DNA from: an uncultured Acidobacteriota bacterium
GTDB taxonomy: Bacteria; Acidobacteriota; Thermoanaerobaculia; Gp7-AA8
Direction: 5' to 3'
Assembly (NCBI GenBank): GCA_946887105.1
Contig: CAMPKJ010000117.1
Span: forward strand, 1-14,040
DNA length: 14,040 nucleotides
Position numbers and translations under genes: made by a program. Shown here in pieces: positions 6,701 to 13,311 of this stretch (position 1 is the stretch's first letter; the number at the start of each line of letters is the position of its first letter). The notes under the pieces are model-generated. The model saw only the letters and a program-made list of their open reading frames with translations, searched no databases and had not been told where the DNA came from.

Positions 6701-8227
6701 GCGTTTCGCGCCCTGCCGCGCGGTGATCGTGTTCGCCACGCGATCCCAGGTCAGGCGCGGGCGGAGCTCCGCGAATTCATCGGAGGGATAGAGCCCGGAG
6801 AGCATGTCCAGCACGCCGTCGAACGACGTGCGCGAAAGCTCCGCGAACGGCGCCGCAGCACGCACCGCGGCGAAGAGCGCATCCGCGTGCCACGTGTCCA
6901 TGGCCACCATCGCCACGATCTGCTGCGACAGGACGTCGAGCGGATTGCGCGGGTAGCGCGTCGGTTCGATCGCCCCCTCGTGCATGGCCTCGGCGACCGC
7001 GGCGCAGGCGATCAGATCCCCGCGGAACTTCGGCACGATGATCCCGCTCGACGCCGCGCCGACGTGATGGCTCGCGCGACCGATGCGTTGCATCCCCGAC
7101 GCGATCGACGGCGGCGCCTCGATCTGGATGACCAGATCGATCGCGCCCATGTCGATGCCGAGCTCCAGCGACGAGGTGGCGACGAGCGCCGGCAGGCGTC
7201 CCGATTTCAACGCGTCCTCGATCTCCACGCGTTGCGCGCGGGCGATCGAGCCGTGGTGCGCGGAGACGAGCGTTTCGCCGGCGAGCTCGTTGAGCGCGCC
7301 CGCGAGCCGCTCCGCGAGCCGCCGCGAATTGACGAAGATCAACGTCGACGTGTGCTGTTTGATCAGTTCGAGCAGGCGCGGATGGATGGCCGGCCAGATC
7401 GATGGCGAACGCGGTCCGAGCGAGGCGGGACCGCTCTGGATCTCCGGCTCCGCCGCGCGCGCCATGTCTTCGACCGGGACTTCGACGCGCAGCGTGAGCT
7501 TTTTCTTTTCGCCGGTGTTCACGATGGTGACGGGACGGAACCGCGCTGCCGTTTCGGCTCCCCCGAGAAAGTGCGCCACCTCTTCCAGCGGCCGCTGCGT
7601 GGCCGACAACCCGATGCGCTGCGGCGGTTTCTCGCAGCGCATCGTCAGCCGTTCCAGCGACAGCGCCATGTGCGCGCCGCGTTTGTTCGGCACCAGCGCG
7701 TGGATCTCGTCGATGATCACCGTCTCGACGCCGCGCAGCACGTCGCGCGCGTTCGAGGTCATCATCAGATAGAGCGACTCGGGTGTGGTGATGAGGATGT
7801 CGGCCGGATCGCGGGCGAACTTCGCGCGCTCCGATGGCGGCGTGTCGCCGGTACGGATGGCGATCCCGGGGATCGTGAACGCATCGCCGCGCGATTGCGC
7901 GACGTTCGAGATGCCGGCCAGCGGCGCGCGCAGGTTGCGCTCCACATCGACGGCCAGCGCCTTGAGCGGCGACAGATACAGCACGCGGCAGCGCTGTTCC
8001 TTCGGCGGGCGCGGGCGGAACATCAGCCGGTCCAGCGCCCAGAGGAACGCGGTGAGCGTCTTGCCGCTGCCGGTGGGCGCGAAGATCAGCGTCCAGTCGC
8101 CGTTGGCGATGGCCGGCCAGCCCTCCTGCTGCGCCTTGGTCGGCGAGGCAAACGAGGACGCAAACCATTCGCGCACGGCCGGATGAAAGAGGTCGAGCGC
8201 GTTCTTTGCTTTCGGCTTGCGTGTCAT
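3719..8227 (-). CDS. lhr: Lhr-family ATP-dependent DNA helicase
   Basis: Function: a large superfamily 2 helicase (Lhr), a 3'-to-5' translocase with an RNA:DNA unwinding preference, linked to DNA repair. Seen, numbered from ATG 8227 (1502 residues; family about 1,500): Walker A APTGSGKT (50-57), DEIH box (173-176), SATQ (208-211), TSSLELGID (351-359) and QRIGRASH (380-387). The long winged-helix and Lhr C-terminal region follow. A TTG at 8272 would add 15 residues, but the family-like sequence starts after 8227; neither start has a clear ribosome binding site. Residues 930-957 are encoded by an inserted 84-bp inverted-repeat element, absent from the expected family pattern. It is first in the operon lhr-nei-wHTH (28 nt, then a 4-nt overlap) and divergent from the MBL-fold gene. 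The 1,584-codon open frame on the opposite strand is a GC-driven shadow. Confidence 0.95.
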   Translation of the reverse strand: MTRKPKAKNALDLFHPAVREWFASSFASPTKAQQEGWPAIANGDWTLIFAPTGSGKTLTAFLWALDRLMFRPRPPKEQRCRVLYLSPLKALAVDVERNLRAPLAGISNVAQSRGDAFTIPGIAIRTGDTPPSERAKFARDPADILITTPESLYLMMTSNARDVLRGVETVIIDEIHALVPNKRGAHMALSLERLTMRCEKPPQRIGLSATQRPLEEVAHFLGGAETAARFRPVTIVNTGEKKKLTLRVEVPVEDMARAAEPEIQSGPASLGPRSPSIWPAIHPRLLELIKQHTSTLIFVNSRRLAERLAGALNELAGETLVSAHHGSIARAQRVEIEDALKSGRLPALVATSSLELGIDMGAIDLVIQIEAPPSIASGMQRIGRASHHVGAASSGIIVPKFRGDLIACAAVAEAMHEGAIEPTRYPRNPLDVLSQQIVAMVAMDTWHADALFAAVRAAAPFAELSRTSFDGVLDMLSGLYPSDEFAELRPRLTWDRVANTITARQGAKRIAITSGGTIPDRGLYGVFLAGTEKNQSARVGELDEEMVFEAAVGETFILGASTWRIEEITHDKVIVTPAPGQPGKMPFWKADAAERTVPFGEAIGKLVREIRASKKSDAIHRLTTRNDLDQLAAENFLQYLADQEEATNAVPDDQTIVIERVMDELGDWRVCVLSPLGGRIHAPWAMVVAAKVRQQLALDVESMWSDDGFIVRFPETDQPPPVELVIPDPDEVEPLLLRQLGASSMFAAKFREAAARALLLPRTRIQGRMPLWQQRKRAYDLLQVASRYGSFPIILEAYREALRDVFDVPALVELARRIRKRDVRIHVADTSKPSPFAASVLFRYVANFLYDGDAPLAERRAQALAIDQSQLRELLGEPELRELLDPEALEQTELELQHLDERHKAKTIDAIHDLLLRLGDLSLEEIAARVTLRRADAEESPDAQTSNPEMLRSAQHDVAARFVEELIRTRRILEVPVARGKRFIAIEDASRYRDALGTPIPHGVAERYLDPVADPVGDLVLRYARTHGPFTPNDVARRYGLGTAVIHHALSRFVERGRLIEGEFRPGGTQREWCESEVLRIVRRRSLAKLRKEAEPVDQPVLARLFTNWQGVTRKRRGLDALLEVVESLQGFSMAASIFESEILGARIADYKPSDLDTLSAAGEIVWVGVEPLGERDGRIALYLTDNLPLLHAPSPDTAESAIVDYLRTHGASFFHQIQTAVGGFPAEVIDALWDLVWKGVVTNDTFHALRAFARTAKGKASQRSVPGGRFRSRRTAAPPSTQGRWSLVPPATANDTQRANALAQQLLARYGVVTREAPALENIFGGFSAVYPVLRAMEDAGRIRRGYFVAGLGATQFAGPGAIDLLRSMRDEPEKPETVMLAATDPANPYGAIVKWPESAFTMSRSVGAHVILVNGLMACYVSRGEKQLLLFLPDDEPVRSMIGREVARVLASLVHDGTRRALLIAEIDDQPASRSPLAPFLVEQGFAATGLGYQLRALAR
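5357..5440. repeat. 84-bp interspersed element with 11-bp terminal inverted repeats, in frame inside lhr
   Basis: The ends are GTCATGCTGAG (5357-5367) and CTCAGAGTGAC (5430-5440), which match at 9 of 11 positions as inverted repeats. Inside lie GGAGCGAAGCATCTCAGG and two copies of GTCTGCGC. From memory, this resembles short non-coding interspersed repeats of the CTGAGCGAAGCGAAG type found in many high-GC genomes. Its length is exactly 28 codons, so the Lhr frame is kept. It encodes VTLRR at one end and RSAQHD at the other. Confidence 0.65.
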
Positions 8228-8247
8228 AGTGAGCGTCGTCACGCTGC

Positions 8248-8276
8248 TGGACAACGTGTGGTGTGACTGCAAGAAT
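8248..8276 (+). promoter_or_regulatory. Weak candidate promoter for the MBL-fold gene
   Basis: TGGACA (8248-8253), a 17-nt spacer and AAGAAT (8271-8276) match 5 of 6 and 4 of 6 consensus bases, upstream of ATG 8328. The site lies in the 100-nt divergent gap with lhr and would be the natural place for its promoter. The match is modest. Confidence 0.3.
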
Positions 8277-8327
8277 AGTAACCAGTCCCCCCGCTTAGAT
8301 GGCTGACGTGGCAGTGAAGGATGGGAG

Positions 8328-9092
8328 ATGCGGCTGAAGGTGCTCGGCGCCTATGGGGCGTCGGATGCGGAACACAATCTGACCGGGTACCTGATCGACG
8401 ACTGGCTCGCGGTCGATGCCGGCACCCTCACCTCGAAGCTGTCGTTCGCGCAGCAGGCGCGGATTCAGGCCGTTTTCATCACCCATCCGCACGCCGATCA
8501 CATCCGCGATCTTCCGCATCTGATCCACAACCGCTTCGCACAATCGACCGGACCGCTGACGATTTTCGCGGCGCGCGAGGTGATGGATCTGCTGTCGCGG
8601 GACGTCTTCAACGGCTGCGTGTGGCCCGACTTCTCGGAGATCATCGCGCCCGCCACCGGCAAGCCGGCCGTGCAGTACCGCGCGCTCGCGCCCGGCAAGC
8701 GCACGATCTTCAATGACGTCGCGCTGACTGCCGTCTCGGTCGATCACCAGATCCCCGCGGCCGGCGTGCTGCTGGAGATGAACGGCCAGTCCATCGTCTT
8801 CACCGGCGACACCGGTCCCACGCAGGAAATCTGGAAGCGCACGAACAAACTGCAGAACGTGGTCGCGGTCGTGACCGAAGCCTCCTTCCCGAACGACCAG
8901 CAACAGCTCGCCGACGAAACCGCGCACCTCACCCCGCACACCTTCGGCGAAGAGCTGAAGAAGATCACCGCCGACGCGCCGGTCTACGCCAGCCATCGCA
9001 AGATCCCGTACGAGCGCGACATCGAATCGCAGATCCGCAATCTGCGCGACCGCCGCGCCCGGGTGCTGCTGGAGAAGAACTACACGTTGTAA
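8328..9092 (+). CDS. Metallo-beta-lactamase-fold hydrolase, class II cyclic-nucleotide phosphodiesterase-like
   Basis: Seen: 254 residues from ATG 8328, with AAGGA at 8317-8321 (6 nt spacing). The main metal site is THPHADHIRDLP (HxHxDH, about residues 47-58). Later come VDHQIP, FTGDTGPT with the bridging Asp, and a late SHRKIP with the last His, in the order expected for the fold. The HPHxDHI motif, the absence of a signal peptide and the size resemble class II cAMP phosphodiesterases (CpdP/PDE1) and a broad set of uncharacterised MBL hydrolases. Inferred: a cytosolic di-zinc phosphodiesterase or related hydrolase. The substrate is unproven, and the cyclic-nucleotide label is only the nearest named relative. 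It is transcribed away from lhr. Its stop codon touches the inverted repeat at 9092-9167. Confidence 0.8.
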   Translation: MRLKVLGAYGASDAEHNLTGYLIDDWLAVDAGTLTSKLSFAQQARIQAVFITHPHADHIRDLPHLIHNRFAQSTGPLTIFAAREVMDLLSRDVFNGCVWPDFSEIIAPATGKPAVQYRALAPGKRTIFNDVALTAVSVDHQIPAAGVLLEMNGQSIVFTGDTGPTQEIWKRTNKLQNVVAVVTEASFPNDQQQLADETAHLTPHTFGEELKKITADAPVYASHRKIPYERDIESQIRNLRDRRARVLLEKNYTL

Positions 9093-9167
9093 GTCGCAAA
9101 GTCGCAAAGTCTCAAAGAGAAGCTTCGCGTACACGCCTCCCCTTTGAGACTTTGCGACTTTGCGACT
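9092..9167. repeat. Perfect 26-bp inverted repeat with internal 8-bp tandem units, between convergent genes
   Basis: The left arm (9092-9117) consists of AGTCGCAA twice, then AGTCTCAAAG. The right arm (9142-9167) is its exact reverse complement, around a 24-nt loop. The element nearly fills the 77 nt between two converging stop codons. No T-run follows either arm, so it is not a standard intrinsic terminator, though so long a stem could act as a transcript-end barrier for both genes. Its form suggests a mobile or interspersed repeat. Confidence 0.85.
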
Positions 9168-9169
9168 CG

Positions 9170-11134
9170 TCACTCCACTCCCAGCTCCCCGTAAATCTCC
9201 GCCGGCACATACACCTTCCCATCCTTCACCACCCGCGACACCTTGCGGATGTCGGAGATGTTCTGGAGCGGGTTGCCGTCGACGAGGATGAAGTCCGCCA
9301 GCTTGCCGGCTTCGATGGTGCCGAGGTCGTGTTCGCGCTTCAGGATCTGCGCGGGAACGAGTGTGGCGATGCGCAGCACGTCCGCGTTCGGGATGCCTGC
9401 CTTTGCGTAGAGCTCGAGCTCGCGGTGCAGGGTGAACCCGGCCATCGCGTCGGTGCCTGCGACGATGGTGACGCCGGAGCGGTGCAGTTCGCCGATGAAC
9501 TGGACCATGCGCTGGAACGAGGCGCGGTATTGCACGTCCATGCCGGGCGGCACCGGCAGTCCGCCGGTCAGGAAGTAACGGCGCACCTGCGGCGGCATGC
9601 GGTCCGCGATCGCCGCGTACGCCGGCGATACCTCGCCCTGCCGCGCCGTGAACATGTTCTCGAAAATCGCAAGCGTCGGATCGACGACGATGCGCCGGTC
9701 GCGCAGCTTGTTGATGAAATCGCGCACTTCCTGCCAGGCGGTATCGACGTCCGTGGCGCGTTTCGCGACTTCGGTGAAGCGCGCCGGCGTGCGCGTGTCG
9801 GTCACGTCCGGCATGAAGTTCAGGAAGAGCATGTTCGCGTGCTGGATCTCGTCATAGCCCGCGTCGATGGCCTGCTCGGCGCGCATGCCGGCCGGGATGT
9901 GGCCGCTCACGCGCAGCCCGCGCTCGTGTGCGTACTTCGTCAGCACGGGTACGAGCTCCGGCTTGATGGAGCTGTAGATCTTCAGCCCTTCGTAGCCGCG
10001 CCCGGCGAAGAAGTCCACCGCCTTGCGCGCTTCTTCTTCGTTCCCGGCCAGGATGTTCGTCGGTCCCTGGAACGGACCAGGACCATCGACGAGGCCGGCC
10101 AGCACGATGCGCGGCCCGATGGCCTGGCCCGCCTCGATCTTGCGTTTGAGCTCGAGGATCGAGTCGCTGTCGTTGCCGAGATCGCGGGCCGAAGTGATGC
10201 CGGCGGCGATGTTCAGCAGCCCGTCGACGTCGCCGAGGTGCGTGTGCATGTCCCACAACCCCGGCAACACGACCTTGCCATCGGCGTTGAAAACATCGGC
10301 GGCGCTGAGTTGCAGATCGCGGCCGATCGACGCGATGCGATTGCCTTCCACGATGATCGTGGTCGGCTCGGAGAGCGTGCCGCTGCGCGGATCGAAAATG
10401 CGCGCGTTCGTGATCGACAGCCGCGACATCGTCGGCGTGTGCGTCAGTTTTCTCGCCAGCTCCGCGGCCCGTTTCGCGGCGCGCGCGTCCTGCGCGTCGA
10501 TCAGTGTCCGCGTGTCGGCTTCATATCCCTCGCGGATGGCGGACGACCACGCCGAGACGTAGCCGAAGAGGTTCTGGTCGCGGTCGAGCCAGATCTCGAA
10601 CGGAGTGAATCCGAGTCCGCTGAGCTCGTACGCCGCGACGCTGACGCCGCGCAGATCCATCGTGCCGGCCTTGCGGATGGTGGCCTCGCCGGCCGGAAAT
10701 AGCGGCAAGCGTCCGCCGTTCCGCAGGAGCGCGCGTGCGAGCACGGCCAGCTCTTCCGGCGGTCCGTACATGCTCGTGTAGAACGCGCCGGCCGGCGCCT
10801 CGCCCGATTCCGCGGTGTTCGTCCACCGCGCCGTTCCGCGATCGACGACGAAGGTCTCTTCGATCGGGACCTTGAAGTAGTCGTTGCCGGTGGTCTCCAC
10901 CGAAAGCGGCACGCGGTTCGGCGCGAGGCGGATCACGGTGTGCGTTTTCGGTCCACGGCCGCGATCGTTGAACTCGTAGTCGACGGTGATGGTGTCGCCG
11001 TGCCTGGTCACGACCTGCGTGCCCGCTTTGTTCGTGCTCATCAGCACCGTCGAGCGGGTCGTTTTCTGGAGCGGCACCTTGGTGGCGCACGCTATGAAGA
11101 AGAGGGCGAGGAGAGGGGCGGCTTTCTTCGACAT
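9170..11134 (-). CDS. Lipoprotein-anchored amidohydrolase (imidazolonepropionase-like) with N-terminal unknown domain
   Basis: Seen: 654 residues from ATG 11134. The N-terminus MSKKAAPLLALFFIAC is a lipoprotein signal with Cys16 as the likely lipidated residue. Residues about 30-230 form a beta-rich domain I cannot name. From about 236 the sequence is a classical amidohydrolase: the edge strand with NARIFDPRSGT, DMHTH (His297, His299), GLKIY (Lys385, possibly carboxylated), SGHIP (His412), IQHAN (His432) and AGTDAM (Asp562), then the closing segment GKLADFILVDGNPL. This metal-ligand set matches the binuclear, Lys-bridged amidohydrolases, many of them Xaa-Pro or Xaa-Arg dipeptidases. Inferred: a periplasmic or outer-membrane-tethered hydrolase of peptides or other amides. 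The open frame reaches back to 11185 inside the divergent glycosyltransferase gene, but the signal peptide fixes the start at 11134. No ribosome binding site is seen. Confidence 0.85.
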   Translation of the reverse strand: MSKKAAPLLALFFIACATKVPLQKTTRSTVLMSTNKAGTQVVTRHGDTITVDYEFNDRGRGPKTHTVIRLAPNRVPLSVETTGNDYFKVPIEETFVVDRGTARWTNTAESGEAPAGAFYTSMYGPPEELAVLARALLRNGGRLPLFPAGEATIRKAGTMDLRGVSVAAYELSGLGFTPFEIWLDRDQNLFGYVSAWSSAIREGYEADTRTLIDAQDARAAKRAAELARKLTHTPTMSRLSITNARIFDPRSGTLSEPTTIIVEGNRIASIGRDLQLSAADVFNADGKVVLPGLWDMHTHLGDVDGLLNIAAGITSARDLGNDSDSILELKRKIEAGQAIGPRIVLAGLVDGPGPFQGPTNILAGNEEEARKAVDFFAGRGYEGLKIYSSIKPELVPVLTKYAHERGLRVSGHIPAGMRAEQAIDAGYDEIQHANMLFLNFMPDVTDTRTPARFTEVAKRATDVDTAWQEVRDFINKLRDRRIVVDPTLAIFENMFTARQGEVSPAYAAIADRMPPQVRRYFLTGGLPVPPGMDVQYRASFQRMVQFIGELHRSGVTIVAGTDAMAGFTLHRELELYAKAGIPNADVLRIATLVPAQILKREHDLGTIEAGKLADFILVDGNPLQNISDIRKVSRVVKDGKVYVPAEIYGELGVE

Positions 11135-11142
11135 GGATGCTG

Positions 11143-11152
11143 ATTCTAGAAT
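11143..11152. promoter_or_regulatory. ATTCTAGAAT palindrome: candidate shared -10 for two divergent genes
   Basis: The 10-bp palindrome reads TAGAAT on both strands (11147-11152 plus, 11148-11143 minus), 5 of 6 to the -10 consensus. Starts 6-7 nt further on would fall near 11160 (an in-frame GTG of the glycosyltransferase) and near 11136 (ATG 11134). Both genes lack ribosome binding sites, which fits leaderless messages. No good -35 is seen. Confidence 0.35.
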
Positions 11153-12005
11153 GCCCGCCGTGCCGCGGCCATGCGTATCTGCCATCGTTCACACGCTCAA
11201 CGAGATCGAGCAGATCGAGGATTGCCTGCGCTCGATCGAATGGGCCGACGAGGTGTATCTCGTCGATTCGTTTTCCACCGACGGCACGGTCGAGCGCGTC
11301 CGCGAGAAGTTCCCGCGCGTCCGCGTCGAGCAGCGCGAATACCTCGGCGCCGCATCGACGAAGAACTACGCCATCGATCGCGCCGCGCACGAATGGATCT
11401 TCGTGCTCGATGCCGACGAGCGCGTGACGCCCGAGCTGCGCGACGAGATCCTGCGCACGCTGGAGGGGCCACTCGATCACTGGGCGTATTCCGTCGGCCG
11501 CCGCAACTTCATGCTCGGCAAGGAAGTGAAGTACAGCGGCCTGCAGCGCGACCGCGTGACGCGGCTCTTCCACCGCGAGCACGCGCGGTATCCCAACAAG
11601 CGCGTGCACGCCGACCTGCTCGTGGATGGGCCGGCGTTCGATCTGCGGGAGAAGATGCTGCACTTCTACATCCGCACGTTCGATCACATGATCGCGAAGA
11701 TGACCCGCTACGCGTACTGGAGCGCCGCACAGATGTACATCGACGGCAGGTCCACCGGCGCCTGGGGCATCTTCAGCCACGCCCTCGGCAAGTTCGTGCG
11801 CGATTACATCCTCAACCTCGGCTTCCTCGACGGCGCCCGCGGCGTGATCTCCGTGGGCATGCACGTCTATTACACGTTCTGGAAGTACGCGAAGTTGTGG
11901 GAGTTGCGCCAGCTCGAACGCCTCGGCAAGCCTGTGCCGCTGCCATCACTCGACGAAGAGGAAGGGCGCTGGGAGCTCCCGTGGATGAAGGATAAGAGCG
12001 ATTAG
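11151..12005 (+). CDS. Family 2 glycosyltransferase, WaaE/KdtX-like
   Basis: Function: transfer of a sugar from a nucleotide donor, probably in LPS core or another surface glycan, at the cytosolic face of the membrane. Seen: 284 residues from ATG 11151. The GT-A fold opens with VSAIVHTLNE (9-18) and EVYLVDSFSTDGT (34-46), then the metal-binding DxD in VLDADE (85-90). The C-terminal part has RLFHRE, a KRVHADL segment and GFLDGARG, features shared with the WaaE heptose glucosyltransferases and related family 2 enzymes. An ATG at 11133 and a GTG at 11160 are also in frame. The former would overlap the opposing start codon at CATG 11132-11135; the latter would suit a leaderless message. Its stop overlaps the convergent nfeD stop by 4 nt. 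No other glycan gene lies beside it. Confidence 0.85.
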   Translation: MPAVPRPCVSAIVHTLNEIEQIEDCLRSIEWADEVYLVDSFSTDGTVERVREKFPRVRVEQREYLGAASTKNYAIDRAAHEWIFVLDADERVTPELRDEILRTLEGPLDHWAYSVGRRNFMLGKEVKYSGLQRDRVTRLFHREHARYPNKRVHADLLVDGPAFDLREKMLHFYIRTFDHMIAKMTRYAYWSAAQMYIDGRSTGAWGIFSHALGKFVRDYILNLGFLDGARGVISVGMHVYYTFWKYAKLWELRQLERLGKPVPLPSLDEEEGRWELPWMKDKSD

Positions 12006-13279
12006 GTCTCGACCGGCTCCGTTGCCGCTTCGACGACCACACGCATTCCTTCGACGCCCCTCACGCGCACGCGCGCTCCTTCCGGGATCGAGTTTGCGGC
12101 CATCGCGTTCCACAGCTCGCCGTGCACGAACACCTTGCCGTCGCCGTCGACCGCGGTGCGTGCGATGCCGATCTCGCCGATCATCGCGTGCGTGCCGGTG
12201 ACGACCGGATTCTTGTGCGCGCGCAGCACGAGCGTCATGAGCACCACGGTGATCGCGCCGAGAGGGATGCTGACGGCGATCGCGGTGAGCAGGCTCACGC
12301 GCAGCTCGGGAATCGGCCCGTCGACGAGAAGCAACGCGCCGAAGATCATGCAGATCACGCCGCCGATGCCGAGGATGCCGTACGAGGTGAACTTCGCCTC
12401 GAGGGCGAAGAGCGCGAACGCCAGGCCGATCAGGACGAAGGCGACGTAGCTCGTCGGCAGCAGATTCAGCGCGAACACCGCAAGGACCAGGGCGATCAGG
12501 CCCACCACGCCCGGCAGGATCGCGCCGGGATGGTTGAACTCCGCCCAGATGGCGAGCATCCCCAGCGACATCAGGATGAAAGCGATGTTCGGGTCCATGA
12601 TCCAGGAGAGCAACCGCTGCTTGAGGGTCATCTCGTACGTGACGACCGGCTTGCCTGCGAGGCGCAGCACGGTACTGGTTCCGTTGAAACGCTTGATCGT
12701 TTTGCCATCGGCCCAGCGCACCAGCGACGGCACATCGGGCGCGACCACGTCGATGAGCCGCGTCGCCAGCGCCTCGTCTTCGGTGAACGACTTCGCCTCG
12801 CGTACGCCGCTCTCCGCGACCGCGACATTGCGTCCGCGCCGGGCCGCGAGCGTGCGCATGAACGCCGCCGCGTCGTTCTGCATCTTCATCTTCATGATGT
12901 CGTCGAGCTTCTCGCCGAGGAGCACCGGATGCGCCGCGCCGGTGTTCGTTCCCGGCGCCATCGCCGCGACGTCGGCCGCCTGCAGGATGAAGAACCCCGC
13001 CGACGCCGCGCGCGACCCGCTCGGTCCCACCCACACGATCACCGGCACCTGCGAGCGGATGATCTTCTCGACGATCCCGCGCATGGACGTGTCCAGACCG
13101 CCCGGCGTGCGCAGTTCGAGGATCACCACCTCCGCCTTCGTCCGCGCCGCCTCATCGAGCGCCCGCCCGACGAACTCGTCCGCGATCGGATGAATGATGT
13201 CGTCGACGACCACGCGCAGAACCGCGGCGTGTGCGCTGTAGGACGCGAGCAGGAGTAGCACCGCAAACGCGAGTCTCAT
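12002..13279 (-). CDS. nfeD: Long-form NfeD membrane serine protease (ClpP-class)
   Basis: Function: a membrane-bound Ser/Lys protease of the NfeD (1510-N) type, thought to act on stomatin-like partners. Seen: 425 residues from ATG 13279, chosen because GAGGG lies 5 nt upstream (an ATG at 13297 has only a poor site). A signal peptide ends about AHA (18). The ClpP-like domain carries RTPGGLDTS (57-65) and SRAASAGFF with the nucleophile Ser93. Lys132 aligns with the base Lys of the Pyrococcus PH1510 enzyme. Five or so membrane helices follow at about 210-350, then a C-terminal OB-fold with MIGEIGIA and VHGELWNA. Neighbours: the usual slipin/stomatin gene is not downstream, where the convergent glycosyltransferase lies; upstream is dnaB. 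Its TAA overlaps the glycosyltransferase TAG within ATTAG. Confidence 0.9.
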   Translation of the reverse strand: MRLAFAVLLLLASYSAHAAVLRVVVDDIIHPIADEFVGRALDEAARTKAEVVILELRTPGGLDTSMRGIVEKIIRSQVPVIVWVGPSGSRAASAGFFILQAADVAAMAPGTNTGAAHPVLLGEKLDDIMKMKMQNDAAAFMRTLAARRGRNVAVAESGVREAKSFTEDEALATRLIDVVAPDVPSLVRWADGKTIKRFNGTSTVLRLAGKPVVTYEMTLKQRLLSWIMDPNIAFILMSLGMLAIWAEFNHPGAILPGVVGLIALVLAVFALNLLPTSYVAFVLIGLAFALFALEAKFTSYGILGIGGVICMIFGALLLVDGPIPELRVSLLTAIAVSIPLGAITVVLMTLVLRAHKNPVVTGTHAMIGEIGIARTAVDGDGKVFVHGELWNAMAANSIPEGARVRVRGVEGMRVVVEAATEPVET

Positions 13280-13311
13280 GGCAGCCCTCGCGGACATTGT
13301 CGCTCGAAAAT

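Noticed and set aside
3512..8266. Open frame of 1,584 codons on the plus strand, antisense to lhr and part of nei
   Set aside because: It has no recognisable domain and an Arg/His/Asp-rich composition typical of an antisense frame in GC-rich DNA, while the minus strand carries all Lhr and Nei motifs.
9092..9167. Possible CRISPR or intrinsic terminator
   Set aside because: The repeats are 8-bp units in inverted arms without spacers, so it is not CRISPR. There is no T-run, so it is not a classical terminator.
8295..9173. Minus-strand frame of 292 codons opposite the MBL-fold gene
   Set aside because: It starts inside the inverted repeat and shadows a clear MBL-fold gene; its composition is antisense-like.
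9152..10702. Plus-strand frame of 516 codons opposite the amidohydrolase
   Set aside because: It is a shadow of a gene with a full metal-ligand set and lipoprotein signal; it too begins in the inverted repeat.
12122..13258. Plus-strand frame of 378 codons opposite nfeD
   Set aside because: It is His/Arg/Asp-rich shadow sequence without any domain.
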